Shown piece by piece: positions 34,229 through 43,087 of a stretch of 64,000 nt of DNA. The stretch spans positions 1 to 64,000 of the forward strand of contig NZ_PPFX01000019.1 in assembly GCF_002898515.1 (NCBI RefSeq). The letters are read 5' to 3'. Position numbers and translations under genes: made by a program. Positions within the stretch are counted from its first letter, which is position 1. Every line of letters begins with the position of its first letter. This stretch comes from Geothermobacter hydrogeniphilus (GTDB lineage Bacteria; Desulfobacterota; Desulfuromonadia; Desulfuromonadales; Geothermobacteraceae). Under the pieces are notes generated by a model. The model was not told the origin of the DNA. It made no database searches and saw only the letters and a program-made list of their open reading frames with translations.

Positions 34229-35764
34229 CTACGCGATTTCAACCCGCGGGAACAGGGGCGGGGCCTTGGCGATAGCCGTTCCGGTCGTGAGTCCGCCCCA
34301 GCCGTCCCGGCCGACCAGGCTGGTCTGTTGTGGATCACATCCCAGGGTGGCGAGAATGGTTTCCGCGGATTGCGGCATGAAGGGGGCAACCAGCAGGGCG
34401 ATCAGGCGCTGCAGTTCCATCAGGTTGTACATGACGGTAGCGAGACGCGGTTGCAATGCGGGGTCCTTGGCCAGGGTCCAGGGAGCAGTGTCGTCGATAT
34501 ACTTGTTGCCGGCGGCGATCAGGCCCCAGATGGAAATCAGTGCCTTGTTGAAGGCCAGAGCGTTCATCTGCTCATCGACCTGGGCGATGGTCTGCGGCAC
34601 CAGTTTCTCGATCAGTCGGCGATCGATCTCTTCAAGTTCCCCGGCAGCCGGCAGGACGCCGGTGAAATATTTGTGGACCATGGAGCTGGTGCGGCTGAGC
34701 AGGTTGCCGAGGTCGTTGGCAAGGTCGGAATTGATGCGATGAACCAGCGCCGAGTGGGAGAAATCTCCGTCGAGGCCGAAGGGGACCTCGCGCAGCAGGA
34801 AGTAGCGAATGGCATCGACCCCGTATTTGTCGATCAGCATGTTCGGCTCGACGACGTTGCGCAGGCTCTTGCTCATTTTCTGCCCTTCGACGGTCCACCA
34901 GCCGTGGGCGAAGACCTTCTTCGGCAGCGGCAGCCCCGCCGCCAGCAGGAAGGTCGGCCAGTAGACGGTATGAAAACGCAGGATATCCTTGCCGATCACC
35001 TGCACGTCGGCCGGCCAGAATTTCTCCACCTTGCCATCCTCGTCCTGCGGGTAGCCGAGGGCGGTGATGTAGTTGGAGAGGGCATCGAACCAGACATAGA
35101 TAACATGCTTGTCATTGCCGGGAACCGGGATCCCCCAACTGAAAGTGGTCCGGGAAATCGAAAGATCGCGCAGGCCTTCCTTGACGAAGTTGAGAATTTC
35201 GTTGCGGCGGCTGCGCGGTTGGATGAAATCGGGATTCTGCTCGATATGTTCCAGCAACTGCTGCTGGTACTTGCTCATACGAAAGAAATAGGATTCCTCC
35301 TTGAGCTTGTCGGTCGGTCGGCCGCAATCGGGACAGTTGCCGTCCATCAGCTGGGTTTCGGTCCAGAAGGTTTCGCAGGGGGTGCAGTACCAGTCCTCGT
35401 ACTCCCCGAGGTAGATGTCACCTTTGGCCTCAATCCGTTCGAACAGCCGGCGCACGCCTTCCTTGTGCCGTTCCTGGGTGGTGCGGATGAAATCGGTGTT
35501 GGCGATGTTCAGCTTTTCCCACAGCCCCTGGAACCGCTGCATGACCCGATCAGCCAGCTCCAGCGGGGTCTCTCCCTGGGTCAGGGCCGCCTTCTCAACT
35601 TTCTGGCCATGTTCGTCAGTGCCGGTGAGAAAGAAAACCTGGTAACCGCGGGCGCGTTTGTAGCGGGCCAGCACATCGCAGGCCAGAGTGGTGTAGGCGT
35701 GTCCGATATGCGGCACGTCATTGACATAGTAAATGGGGGTCGTGATGTAAAAACTTTTCGACAT
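34229..35764 (-). CDS. metG: Methionyl-tRNA synthetase
   Basis: A 511-residue class I synthetase that charges tRNA-Met. It has PIYYVNDVPHIGHAYTT (HIGH), a zinc knuckle CTPCETFW ... CPDCGRPTD, WFDALSNYITALGYP, and KMSKSLRN. It stops after the anticodon-binding domain and lacks the C-terminal EMAP-like dimerisation domain present in ~650-residue forms. The start at 35764 has AGGGAG upstream. It lies 11 bp after the PSP1 gene. Confidence 0.96.
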   Translation of the reverse strand: MSKSFYITTPIYYVNDVPHIGHAYTTLACDVLARYKRARGYQVFFLTGTDEHGQKVEKAALTQGETPLELADRVMQRFQGLWEKLNIANTDFIRTTQERHKEGVRRLFERIEAKGDIYLGEYEDWYCTPCETFWTETQLMDGNCPDCGRPTDKLKEESYFFRMSKYQQQLLEHIEQNPDFIQPRSRRNEILNFVKEGLRDLSISRTTFSWGIPVPGNDKHVIYVWFDALSNYITALGYPQDEDGKVEKFWPADVQVIGKDILRFHTVYWPTFLLAAGLPLPKKVFAHGWWTVEGQKMSKSLRNVVEPNMLIDKYGVDAIRYFLLREVPFGLDGDFSHSALVHRINSDLANDLGNLLSRTSSMVHKYFTGVLPAAGELEEIDRRLIEKLVPQTIAQVDEQMNALAFNKALISIWGLIAAGNKYIDDTAPWTLAKDPALQPRLATVMYNLMELQRLIALLVAPFMPQSAETILATLGCDPQQTSLVGRDGWGGLTTGTAIAKAPPLFPRVEIA

Positions 35765-35775
35765 GAATCGGCTCC

Positions 35776-36951
35776 CTATTCCGTCGTCTGCGGTTTACGC
35801 CGCCTGCGCCGCCGCCGGCGTTTGGGCTTGCCGTCGCCCGGTTGCGGCTGCTGCTGCGGTTTTTGTGGTTGGTTGCGTTGCGGCTGATTTCTGTCCTGCG
35901 GTCTGCCCTGTTGCCGATCGCCCGTTGTTTTTTGTTTGTCCCGGGGTTTTTCCCGCTTCTGTTGCTGTTCCTGTTTGTTGTCTCCGCTCGATTTCGCTTG
36001 GCGACGGTCTCCGTCGCCGCGGCCGCTTCGGCGTTTATCACCGCCGCGCCGTTCACGCCGGTCCTGACGTCCCGCCGTATCCCGATCCGGTCGGGACTGT
36101 CGGGACTCACCCTGGGCCGCCCCGGTCAGCTCTTCGATTTCCCCGGAGGCGAGCTGCTCTCCGGTGACCTTGATTTTTTTTCCGTCTCCGGTGCCGAGCA
36201 GGACTTCCCGGGAGAGGACATTGACATCCAGAACCTGAACCTTGCAGCCGCAGACCTCGATCTTTTTCCCGCATTTCGGCAGCCCCTTGCGTAACTTGCA
36301 GTAGGTTTCAAATTCGTAGCTGAGACAGCAGAGCAGGCGGCCGCACTGGCCTGATATCTTGTTCGGATTCAGCGCCAGCCCCTGTTCCTTGGCCATCTTG
36401 ACCGAAACCGGGGTGAAGTCGGTCAAAAAGGTGCAGCAACAGAGTTCCCTGCCGCAGACACCAAGGCCGCCGACCAGTTTGGCTTCATCACGAACGCCGA
36501 TCTGGCGCATTTCAATCCGGGTATGAAAGTGGTGTGCCAGATCCTTGACCAGTTCGCGAAAATCGACCCGCCCGTCGGCGGTGAAAAAGAAAATGATCTT
36601 GGAACCGTCAAACAGGTATTCCGCCTTGACCAGCTTCATTTCCATGCGCCGTTGAATGATACGCTGCTGGCAGAATTTGAGCGCTTCCTGTTCGCGGGTG
36701 GAATTGACCGCGGCCAGTTTGAGATCCTCCTCGGTCGCCAGGCGAACCACGCTTTTCAACTCCCGGGGACAATCGTCCTCGCTCCGCTCTTCGACCGCCG
36801 CCACAACTGTTCCCAGGGCGCGCCCGCGGTCTGTTTCGACAACCACCCGCTGACCGACTTCGAGGTCGAAATCCTGGGCGTTGAAATGGTAGCGTTTTCC
36901 GGCGTCGCGGAATTTTATCGTTACGATATGCATACGTCGTTTGTCTTCCAT
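35776..36951 (-). CDS. PSP1/RicT (YaaT)-family protein with basic low-complexity tail
   Basis: A 391-residue protein. Residues ~7-275 are the PSP1 domain; its Cys-rich core reads GGLGVCGRELCCCTFL, GQCGRLLCCLSYE and LPKCGKKIEVCGC, as in RicT, which binds Fe-S in Bacillus and helps RNase Y-dependent RNA maturation. The last ~115 residues are Arg/Gln/Lys/Asp-rich and end in an eight-Arg run, likely disordered and RNA-binding. The start may be ATG 36951 or ATG 36933 (six residues shorter); neither ribosome site is strong. The holB-PSP1-metG order is conserved in many bacteria. Confidence 0.87.
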   Translation of the reverse strand: MEDKRRMHIVTIKFRDAGKRYHFNAQDFDLEVGQRVVVETDRGRALGTVVAAVEERSEDDCPRELKSVVRLATEEDLKLAAVNSTREQEALKFCQQRIIQRRMEMKLVKAEYLFDGSKIIFFFTADGRVDFRELVKDLAHHFHTRIEMRQIGVRDEAKLVGGLGVCGRELCCCTFLTDFTPVSVKMAKEQGLALNPNKISGQCGRLLCCLSYEFETYCKLRKGLPKCGKKIEVCGCKVQVLDVNVLSREVLLGTGDGKKIKVTGEQLASGEIEELTGAAQGESRQSRPDRDTAGRQDRRERRGGDKRRSGRGDGDRRQAKSSGDNKQEQQQKREKPRDKQKTTGDRQQGRPQDRNQPQRNQPQKPQQQPQPGDGKPKRRRRRRRRKPQTTE

Positions 36952-36999
36952 TGAATGTTGATGCTTTCACAGAAGAAGGGCATCGAGGTGGCCATGTGG

Positions 37000-37971
37000 T
37001 CAGGATGGCGCCAGTCGCTGCAGCAGAACTTCCATCGCCAGTTGCCGGTTCACATTGCGTTCCAGCCTGAGACGCGTTGCCGCCAGTGCGTCCAGCTTCA
37101 ACAGCAGGCTTTCTTCAGTTTCCAACCGGGCGACACGTTCAATTTTTTCACGCAAGTCAAGGTTGACCCACTCGTTTTCCGGGCGGCCATGTTTGTGCAG
37201 CAGCAGATCCCGAAAAAAAGTTTGAAAGATCCCCAGTATTTCCTGCAACTGTTCCTTCTGTCCGGCCAGTTTCTCCGCGAACTCGAAACGCGGCAGGACC
37301 GCCCCGCCGGTGAGTGCCGTCAACTCGCGCAGCAGTTCCCGACGCTGTTCCAGGTAAAGCCGGCGATCTTTGCCGAAAGCTTTTTTAAAGCTTCCTTCGG
37401 CCAGGGCGGAGAGGACATGGCTTTCCGCGTCCCCGATGCCGAGCTGCTGCTGCAGAACCTGTTGCAGCACGTCCCGTTGCAGGCGCCTGAAGGGCAGCCG
37501 CTGACAGCGGGAACGGATGGTGCTGAGCAGGCGGTCCGGATGGGCCGACAGAAGGATGATCAGCGCGTCTCCGGGGGGCTCTTCCAGAGTTTTGAGCAAC
37601 GCGTTGCCGGCTGCCGGGTTGAGATACTCGGCGCCATTGATCAGGCAGATTTTCTTCTTCGCTTCCAGCGGCCGCAGCGACAGGCTTTGCTGCAGCTCGC
37701 GTACCTGGTCTATTTTGATGCTGGTCCCTTCAACTTCGAGCAGATGCAGGTCCGGATGGTTGTGATGGTCGACCTTGCGGCAGGCGACGCAATCCCCGCA
37801 TCCGGTTCCCCGGCTGCAGAAGACGGCCCTGGCCACGCCCAGCGCCATCAGGCGTTTGCCGATACCTTCCGGTCCTTCAAACAGGTAGGCATGGGCCAGC
37901 CGGTCGGATGCCAGCGCCCGGCGCAGGATTTCCTTCTGGCTCTGATGACCAAGAATCTGTTCAAAAGTCAT
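37000..37971 (-). CDS. holB: DNA polymerase III delta' subunit
   Basis: A 323-residue AAA+ clamp-loader subunit. It shows GHQSQKEILRRALAS, the degenerate P-loop FEGPEGIGKRLMAL, a zinc module with four cysteines in CSRGTGCGDCVACRK, and the sensor region LLSAHPDRLLSTIRSRC. It works with DnaX and HolA (present at 59583) to load the sliding clamp. Its ATG overlaps the tmk stop by four bases. Confidence 0.92.
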   Translation of the reverse strand: MTFEQILGHQSQKEILRRALASDRLAHAYLFEGPEGIGKRLMALGVARAVFCSRGTGCGDCVACRKVDHHNHPDLHLLEVEGTSIKIDQVRELQQSLSLRPLEAKKKICLINGAEYLNPAAGNALLKTLEEPPGDALIILLSAHPDRLLSTIRSRCQRLPFRRLQRDVLQQVLQQQLGIGDAESHVLSALAEGSFKKAFGKDRRLYLEQRRELLRELTALTGGAVLPRFEFAEKLAGQKEQLQEILGIFQTFFRDLLLHKHGRPENEWVNLDLREKIERVARLETEESLLLKLDALAATRLRLERNVNRQLAMEVLLQRLAPS

Positions 37972-38621
37972 GGTCGATCAGGAGCCGGCAGCGGCAATCG
38001 TCGGTTGAGGGCTTGTCGCAATCTCATCTGAACTTCCTCGATGCTGCCACGGGCATCAATAACCGATATCGATTTATCTTCGGCGGCGAGTTGAAGATAA
38101 CCATCGCGAACCCGGTTGTGAAAATCCTCCTCCTCGGCTTCGAAACGTCCCTCGTTTTCTCCCTTGTTCCCCTGGTTTCGCTGCCGGGCCCGGGCGACGC
38201 CGGCGGTTGTCGGGTAGTCGAGCAACAGGGTGAGGTCAGGGCGCGCAGTCCCCACGGCCAGCTTGTTCATGGTCCTGATCAGGTCAAGATCAAGCCCTCG
38301 GCCGTAGCCCTGATAAGCCAGGGTGGCCGCGGTATAGCGGTCACAGATGACGATCTGCCCCCGGGTCAGGGCGGGGCGGATGACCTCGGCTACGTGCTGG
38401 GCGCGGGCCGCCGCGTAGAGCAGCAGTTCCGCGTCGGCCGCCATCCCCTGGTGGGCGGGATCAAGCAGGATGGCCCGTATCCGGTCGGCGATGAGACAGC
38501 CTCCCGGTTCACGGGTTCTGAGGACCTCGTAGCCGTTTGTTTCCAGCCAGATGGACAGCAGTTCGGCCTGTGTGGTTTTGCCGGAGCCTTCGCCCCCTTC
38601 GAGTGTGATGAAAAACGCCAT
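37968..38621 (-). CDS. tmk: Thymidylate kinase
   Basis: A 217-residue dTMP kinase. P-loop FITLEGGEGSGKTTQ, DR-type motif TREPGGCLIADRIR, and CDRYTAATLAYQGYGRG. The LID region shows ARQRNQGNKGENEGRFE. It phosphorylates dTMP to dTDP. The ATG at 38621 gives the family N-terminus; an upstream in-frame start would lie in the promoter. It is the first gene of the minus-strand operon running to the TatD fusion. Confidence 0.95.
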   Translation of the reverse strand: MAFFITLEGGEGSGKTTQAELLSIWLETNGYEVLRTREPGGCLIADRIRAILLDPAHQGMAADAELLLYAAARAQHVAEVIRPALTRGQIVICDRYTAATLAYQGYGRGLDLDLIRTMNKLAVGTARPDLTLLLDYPTTAGVARARQRNQGNKGENEGRFEAEEEDFHNRVRDGYLQLAAEDKSISVIDARGSIEEVQMRLRQALNRRLPLPAPDRP

Positions 38622-38660
38622 GAATTCACTTGATTGAGGTATGACTCCTGAAAGAGAAGC

Positions 38661-38690
38661 ATTATAGAGAACCGCTCCTGAAAGAATCAA
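38661..38690 (-). promoter_or_regulatory. Promoter of the tmk operon
   Basis: On the minus strand TTGATT, an 18-bp spacer and a perfect TATAAT give a good sigma-70 promoter 40 bp before tmk. The 11-mer CTCCTGAAAGA occurs twice, 30 bp apart (38645 and 38675), around the -10. Confidence 0.8.
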
Positions 38691-38709
38691 GAGATTTCAC
38701 CCGTGGTGA

Positions 38710-38738
38710 TTGCTTCGAGAAGGCAAAACAGCTATACT
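38710..38738 (+). promoter_or_regulatory. Promoter of the rnc-era operon
   Basis: TTGCTT (38710-38715), a 17-bp spacer and TATACT (38733-38738) lie 46 bp before the rnc ATG, divergent from the tmk promoter. Confidence 0.8.
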
Positions 38739-38783
38739 TCAGCCCGTTTTGACCGCCAATCCACCAACTATTGGAACCCTTTT

Positions 38784-39464
38784 ATGGATACCCTGCAGCA
38801 ACGACTCGGACATCGGTTTGTCGATCCGTCCCTTCTCAGCCAGGCTCTGACGCACAAATCTTATGCCAACGAGCACCGCCCCGAAGAGGCGCAGGACAAC
38901 GAACGGCTTGAGTTTCTCGGTGACGCGGTTCTCGACCTGGTGGTCAGTGAAGCACTGCACAGCCGACGGCCGCTTCTCAGTGAAGGGGAGATGACCAGGA
39001 TTCGTGCCGAGGTGGTCAGTGAAAAAGGACTCAGCTTTCTGGCGCGTGACCTGGGTGTCGGCAAGAGGTTGCGGTTGGGCCGGGGGGAAGAATTGACCGG
39101 TGGCCGGGACAAGGACAGCCTGTTGGCCGACGCGACCGAGGCCTTGTTTGGAGCGGTCTTCTGCGACGGCGGATTCGAAGCGGCGCGGAAGGTGATTCTC
39201 GGGCTGCTGGAGCAGTTGATCACGCGCGCCATCGACACCAAGTCCGGTCTGGACGCCAAAACCCGCCTGCAGGAAATTCTGCAGGCGCGGCATGGCCTGT
39301 TGCCGAATTATGTTCTGGTCGGCAGTGAGGGCCCCGACCATGATCGCAGCTATCTGGTCGAAGTCCGGTTCCAGGGGGAAACGATCGCCGCTGGACGCGG
39401 CCGAACCAAGAAACAGGCGGAACAACAGGCCGCCGCCAGGGCTCTACGGCAGCTGGACTCGTGA
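38784..39464 (+). CDS. rnc: Ribonuclease III
   Basis: A 226-residue double-strand-specific RNase. The catalytic signature is NERLEFLGDAVLDLVVSE, with the second acidic set in LLADATEALFGAVFCDGG. A C-terminal dsRNA-binding domain (~155-222) ends GRGRTKKQAEQQAAARAL. It processes rRNA precursors. The ATG at 38784 fits family length. Its TGA overlaps the GTG of the next gene. Confidence 0.96.
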   Translation: MDTLQQRLGHRFVDPSLLSQALTHKSYANEHRPEEAQDNERLEFLGDAVLDLVVSEALHSRRPLLSEGEMTRIRAEVVSEKGLSFLARDLGVGKRLRLGRGEELTGGRDKDSLLADATEALFGAVFCDGGFEAARKVILGLLEQLITRAIDTKSGLDAKTRLQEILQARHGLLPNYVLVGSEGPDHDRSYLVEVRFQGETIAAGRGRTKKQAEQQAAARALRQLDS

Positions 39465-40492
39465 AGCGTCGGTCAATTTACCCGATTTTCCTGTCCCGTC
39501 ATGGATGCCGTAGCCGTTGCGTCTATTGCCGGCAGGAAATTCATTCTGACGGCGACCGTTCCTGGAGTCCGGAACAGGTTCAGCAGACACTGGCTGCCTG
39601 GCTGCCGACGCGCGGAGCCGGCGAGGTTGCTTATTACGGCGGCAGTTTCAGCCTGTTGCCGTCATCCCTGCAGCGGGCGTACCTGGATGTTGCCGGTGCC
39701 TTTGTCGCGGCCGGGAGAGTCCGGGGGATCCGGATTTCAACGCACCCCGCAGGGCTGGGCGACAAGCAGCTTGAGATCCTGCGTGGCCGGCCGGTCAGTT
39801 GCGTGGAGGTCGGCTGCCAGAGTTTTTCCGATCGGGTTCTCGAGCGGGCCGGTCGGGGGCATGACGCGGCCGATATTCGGGCCGGGGTGGCTCGCCTGCG
39901 TTCCCTGCCGGTCAGGATCGGTCTGCAGTTGATGCCCGGGTTGCCGGGCGGGGACCGGGCCGAGGCGCTCGCTTCCCTGCGTCAGGCCCTGCAGTTGCGG
40001 CCCGACTTTGTCCGCATCTACCCGACCGTCGTGCTGCCCGGAACGCCGCTGGAGGAGATGCTGCTCCGCGGCCGTTACCGGGCCTGGAGTCTGGATGAGG
40101 CGGTTGAAACCTGTGCGGACATGCTGCTGACCTGTCTGCGGGCCGGGGTTCAGGTTGTGCGTGTCGGCCTGCCGCCGCTGGCGGTGCCGGCTGTTGCCGG
40201 GCCCTGGCATCCGGCCCTGGGGCAATTGGTCATCTGCAGCTTGTGGCGCCGCGCGCTTGCCGCCGCTCTGGAACAAAAAAATGGTACTATCCAGGTGTCA
40301 CCCGTCAGCCTGAGCGATGTCCTCGGTCACCGCAGGTCGAATCTCCGTTTTCTGCAGGAGAGATTCGGCCCCCTGGCTGTCAGGACATCCAGGACCCTGG
40401 ACCGGCATTCTTTCCAGGTCGGTTCCAAACTCTTTTCCTGGCCCGAGATGGCCGCGGCGGGTTCCCATAGTGAGGCACATCATGCAGCATGA
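39461..40492 (+). CDS. Elp3-like radical SAM protein
   Basis: A 343-residue protein with IFLSRHGCRSRCVYCRQ (C-x3-C-x2-C cluster motif), YYGGSFSLLP, CVEVGCQSF and QLMPGLPGGDRAEALASL, which mark the Elp3/HemN-type radical SAM subfamily. The GNAT domain of true Elp3 is missing. It may be tRNA-modifying, but the target is unknown. The GTG start at 39461 overlaps the rnc stop (GTGA). It lies between rnc and era and overlaps era by 11 bp. Confidence 0.85.
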   Translation: MKRRSIYPIFLSRHGCRSRCVYCRQEIHSDGDRSWSPEQVQQTLAAWLPTRGAGEVAYYGGSFSLLPSSLQRAYLDVAGAFVAAGRVRGIRISTHPAGLGDKQLEILRGRPVSCVEVGCQSFSDRVLERAGRGHDAADIRAGVARLRSLPVRIGLQLMPGLPGGDRAEALASLRQALQLRPDFVRIYPTVVLPGTPLEEMLLRGRYRAWSLDEAVETCADMLLTCLRAGVQVVRVGLPPLAVPAVAGPWHPALGQLVICSLWRRALAAALEQKNGTIQVSPVSLSDVLGHRRSNLRFLQERFGPLAVRTSRTLDRHSFQVGSKLFSWPEMAAAGSHSEAHHAA

Positions 40493-41381
40493 AGTTCATC
40501 GCGGCGGTTACGTCGCCCTGGTGGGGCGTCCCAATGTCGGCAAATCGACCCTGCTCAACCGTATTCTCGGGCAGAAGATCGCCATCACCTCGCCCAAACC
40601 GCAGACCACCCGCAACCGGATTCTCGGCATCCTGCATCGTCCCGATGCCCAGGTGATGTTTCTCGATACGCCCGGCATTCACCATGCGGCCGGCAACAAG
40701 CTCAACCGTTACATGGTCAGCCAGGCGCATGGCGCCATGAATGATGTTGACTGCATCATACTGCTGGTTGAAGCCGACCGCCCGGTAACGGCGGCCGAAG
40801 AGTCCGTTATTCGAGCCATCTCCCAATCCAGTCGACCGGCGCTGCTGGTGATCAACAAGATCGACCGGGTTGCGCCGCCGGCCCTGCTCGACCTGATCCG
40901 GCGCTACAGTGAATTGCACGATTTTCTTGAAATTGTGCCGGTGTCGGCTCTCAAGGGAGATGGTATCGAACAACTGCTTGATGCCCTGCTGCCCCATCTT
41001 CCGGAAGGCCCGCCGCTCTATCCCGAAGAGATGGTGACCGATCAGCCGGAACGGTTCATCGTTGCCGAGATGATTCGCGAGCAGGTGCTGAAAAAACTGC
41101 AGAAGGAAATCCCCTACGGAACCGCGGTGCAGATTGAGCTGTTCGAAGATCAGCCGGAACGGAATCTGGTGGAGATCCATGCCGTCATTCACGTCGAACG
41201 GGAACCGCACAAACGTATTCTGGTCGGCAAGGGGGGCAGCATGATCCGTTCCATCGGTCAGGCAGCCCGGTTCGACATCGAACGCCTGCTCGACACCAGG
41301 GTGTTCCTCAAACTCTTTGTCCGCGTCGATCGCGACTGGACCCGTTCCGATCGCCTGTTGCGTGAATTCGGATACGAGTAA
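40482..41381 (+). CDS. era: GTPase Era
   Basis: A 299-residue ribosome-assembly GTPase. G1 [17 protein letters not shown]3 DTPGIHH, G4 NKID, and a C-terminal KH domain (GKGGSMIRSIGQAARFDIER) that binds the 3' end of 16S rRNA. The ATG at 40482 has GAGG upstream and overlaps the end of the radical SAM gene. The rnc-era linkage is widely conserved. Confidence 0.96.
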   Translation: MQHEVHRGGYVALVGRPNVGKSTLLNRILGQKIAITSPKPQTTRNRILGILHRPDAQVMFLDTPGIHHAAGNKLNRYMVSQAHGAMNDVDCIILLVEADRPVTAAEESVIRAISQSSRPALLVINKIDRVAPPALLDLIRRYSELHDFLEIVPVSALKGDGIEQLLDALLPHLPEGPPLYPEEMVTDQPERFIVAEMIREQVLKKLQKEIPYGTAVQIELFEDQPERNLVEIHAVIHVEREPHKRILVGKGGSMIRSIGQAARFDIERLLDTRVFLKLFVRVDRDWTRSDRLLREFGYE

Positions 41382-41469
41382 CGTGATCAGCAAGCTGAAA
41401 ACTGTAAGCTGTAAGAATTTAAAGAGAATTTCAGGTGTCCTGTGACACTTAGAGAAAGTTGGAGTTTTC

Positions 41470-42783
41470 ATGTTGCCTGTGGTTGCCATTGTCGGCCGGC
41501 CCAATGTTGGTAAATCGACCCTGTTCAATCGTCTGCTCGGTCAACGCAAGGCGATTGTCGAGGATGTTCCCGGTGTGACCCGGGATCGCAATTATGCGCG
41601 GGTCGACCGTTTCGACCGTCCTTTCATGCTGATTGATACCGGCGGGTTCGAGCCTGCCAGCGAAGACCGGCTGCTGACGCAGATGCGGGAACAGTCGCAG
41701 CTGGCGATCGAAGAGGCCGATATCATCCTGCTGGTTTTCGATGGTCGCGAAGGGTTGACGCCCTCCGATGAAGAGGTCGCGGCGATGCTGCGCCGGGTTG
41801 AGAAACCGGTGCTGTTCCTGGTCAACAAGATCGATGGTGACAGCCAGGAACTGGCGTTGGGAGAATTCTACAGCCTCGGTCTGGACGACCTGCTGCCGAT
41901 CTCCTCGGCCCATGGCCGTGGTGTCGGTGAGTTGATCGACCGCCTTCACCAGTTGATGCCGGAAGAGGTACCTCCGCGGGAATCGGAGCAGGAGACACGT
42001 CTGGCGGTCATCGGTCGTCCCAATGTCGGTAAAAGTTCCCTGATCAACAGGATGCTGGGGGTGGAGAGGGTGGTTGCCAATCCGATCGCCGGAACGACGC
42101 GAGACAGTGTCGACACCCCTTTTGTCTACAACCGTAAAAACTACCTGATGATCGATACCGCAGGTATCAGGCGCAAGGGCAAGGTCAGTCAGAAACTGGA
42201 AAAATTCAGTGTTGTCCAGGCGCTGAAGGCGATGGAGAGAGCCCATATCGTGCTGGTGGTGATCGACGCCGGTGAGGGGGTGACAGATCAGGATCTGACC
42301 GTTGCCGGCTATGCCGAAGAGAAGGGACGGGCGGTGCTGCTGGTGGTCAACAAGTGGGACCTGGTCGAAAAGGATCACACGACCATGGGGCAGTATATCA
42401 AGGACCTGCGCGGCAAATTCAAGTTCCTGCCCGATGCGCCGGTGGTCTTCATTTCCGCCCTGACCGGCCAGCGGGTTTCAAAAATCATGACCGAGGTTGA
42501 AAAGCTGAGCGAGGAGTTCAATCGCAAGCTCTCGACCTCCGCCATCAACAAGGTTCTGCAGGAGGCGACGGAAGCGCACCCGCCGAGCATTTTCCGCGGC
42601 AAGAGGCTGAAATTCTTTTACGCGACCCAGACCGGGGTGCGGCCCCCGACCATCACCATCTTCGTCAACCGTTCAGACGGGGTGCATTTTTCCTATCAAC
42701 GCTACCTGGCCAACCAGTTCCGCCGGGCGTTGCGGCTGACCGGGTCGCCGTTGCGGATTCGCTACCAGGACCGCCGCCATTGA
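41470..42783 (+). CDS. der: GTPase Der (EngA)
   Basis: A 437-residue 50S-assembly factor with two tandem G domains ([16 protein letters not shown] near the start; [16 protein letters not shown] at ~180) and a KH-like C-terminus ([20 protein letters not shown]). GGAG lies at 41461, 6 bp before the ATG. An 88-bp gap after era contains the small hairpin GTGTC/GACAC. Confidence 0.96.
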   Translation: MLPVVAIVGRPNVGKSTLFNRLLGQRKAIVEDVPGVTRDRNYARVDRFDRPFMLIDTGGFEPASEDRLLTQMREQSQLAIEEADIILLVFDGREGLTPSDEEVAAMLRRVEKPVLFLVNKIDGDSQELALGEFYSLGLDDLLPISSAHGRGVGELIDRLHQLMPEEVPPRESEQETRLAVIGRPNVGKSSLINRMLGVERVVANPIAGTTRDSVDTPFVYNRKNYLMIDTAGIRRKGKVSQKLEKFSVVQALKAMERAHIVLVVIDAGEGVTDQDLTVAGYAEEKGRAVLLVVNKWDLVEKDHTTMGQYIKDLRGKFKFLPDAPVVFISALTGQRVSKIMTEVEKLSEEFNRKLSTSAINKVLQEATEAHPPSIFRGKRLKFFYATQTGVRPPTITIFVNRSDGVHFSYQRYLANQFRRALRLTGSPLRIRYQDRRH

Positions 42784-43087
42784 GGTTGTTTTGAGGCCCA
42801 GATCCACCGGCAATTTCGGTATTCGGCTGTCGTCACGGATGAATCTGCTTCGTTGCCTTTACCGGTTCGGTGCTCAACGTAGCTCGGCTACGTTTCCGCC
42901 CGAATCGGCACGGCGCCTCGCATCTCCACCCGTCCCGTCACCCTCGGTTCGCAAAACAGCCGGTGGATTTGGGCGGGGGAAAGGACTTTACTTGTCCCCA
43001 ACCCTGGGATATATTTATTTTCATTTAATTTTTCGCCTTTCTACGGGTATTCCGGGACCTTTCCCGGTCCCCTGACACCAGAGATTT
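42784..43087. other. Intergenic region between der and the chemosensory operon
   Basis: This 304-bp gap has no credible gene. It contains a perfect hairpin AACGTAGC-TCG-GCTACGTT (42876-42894) without a U-tract. GGGACC/GGTCCC lies close to the next start. TATATT and TTTATT around 43010 may belong to a promoter, but no good -35 was found. Confidence 0.45.

Noticed and set aside
42876-42894. Hairpin AACGTAGC/GCTACGTT as the der terminator
   Set aside because: The stem is perfect, but no U-tract follows and it lies nearly 100 bp after the stop, so it is left as an unexplained hairpin.
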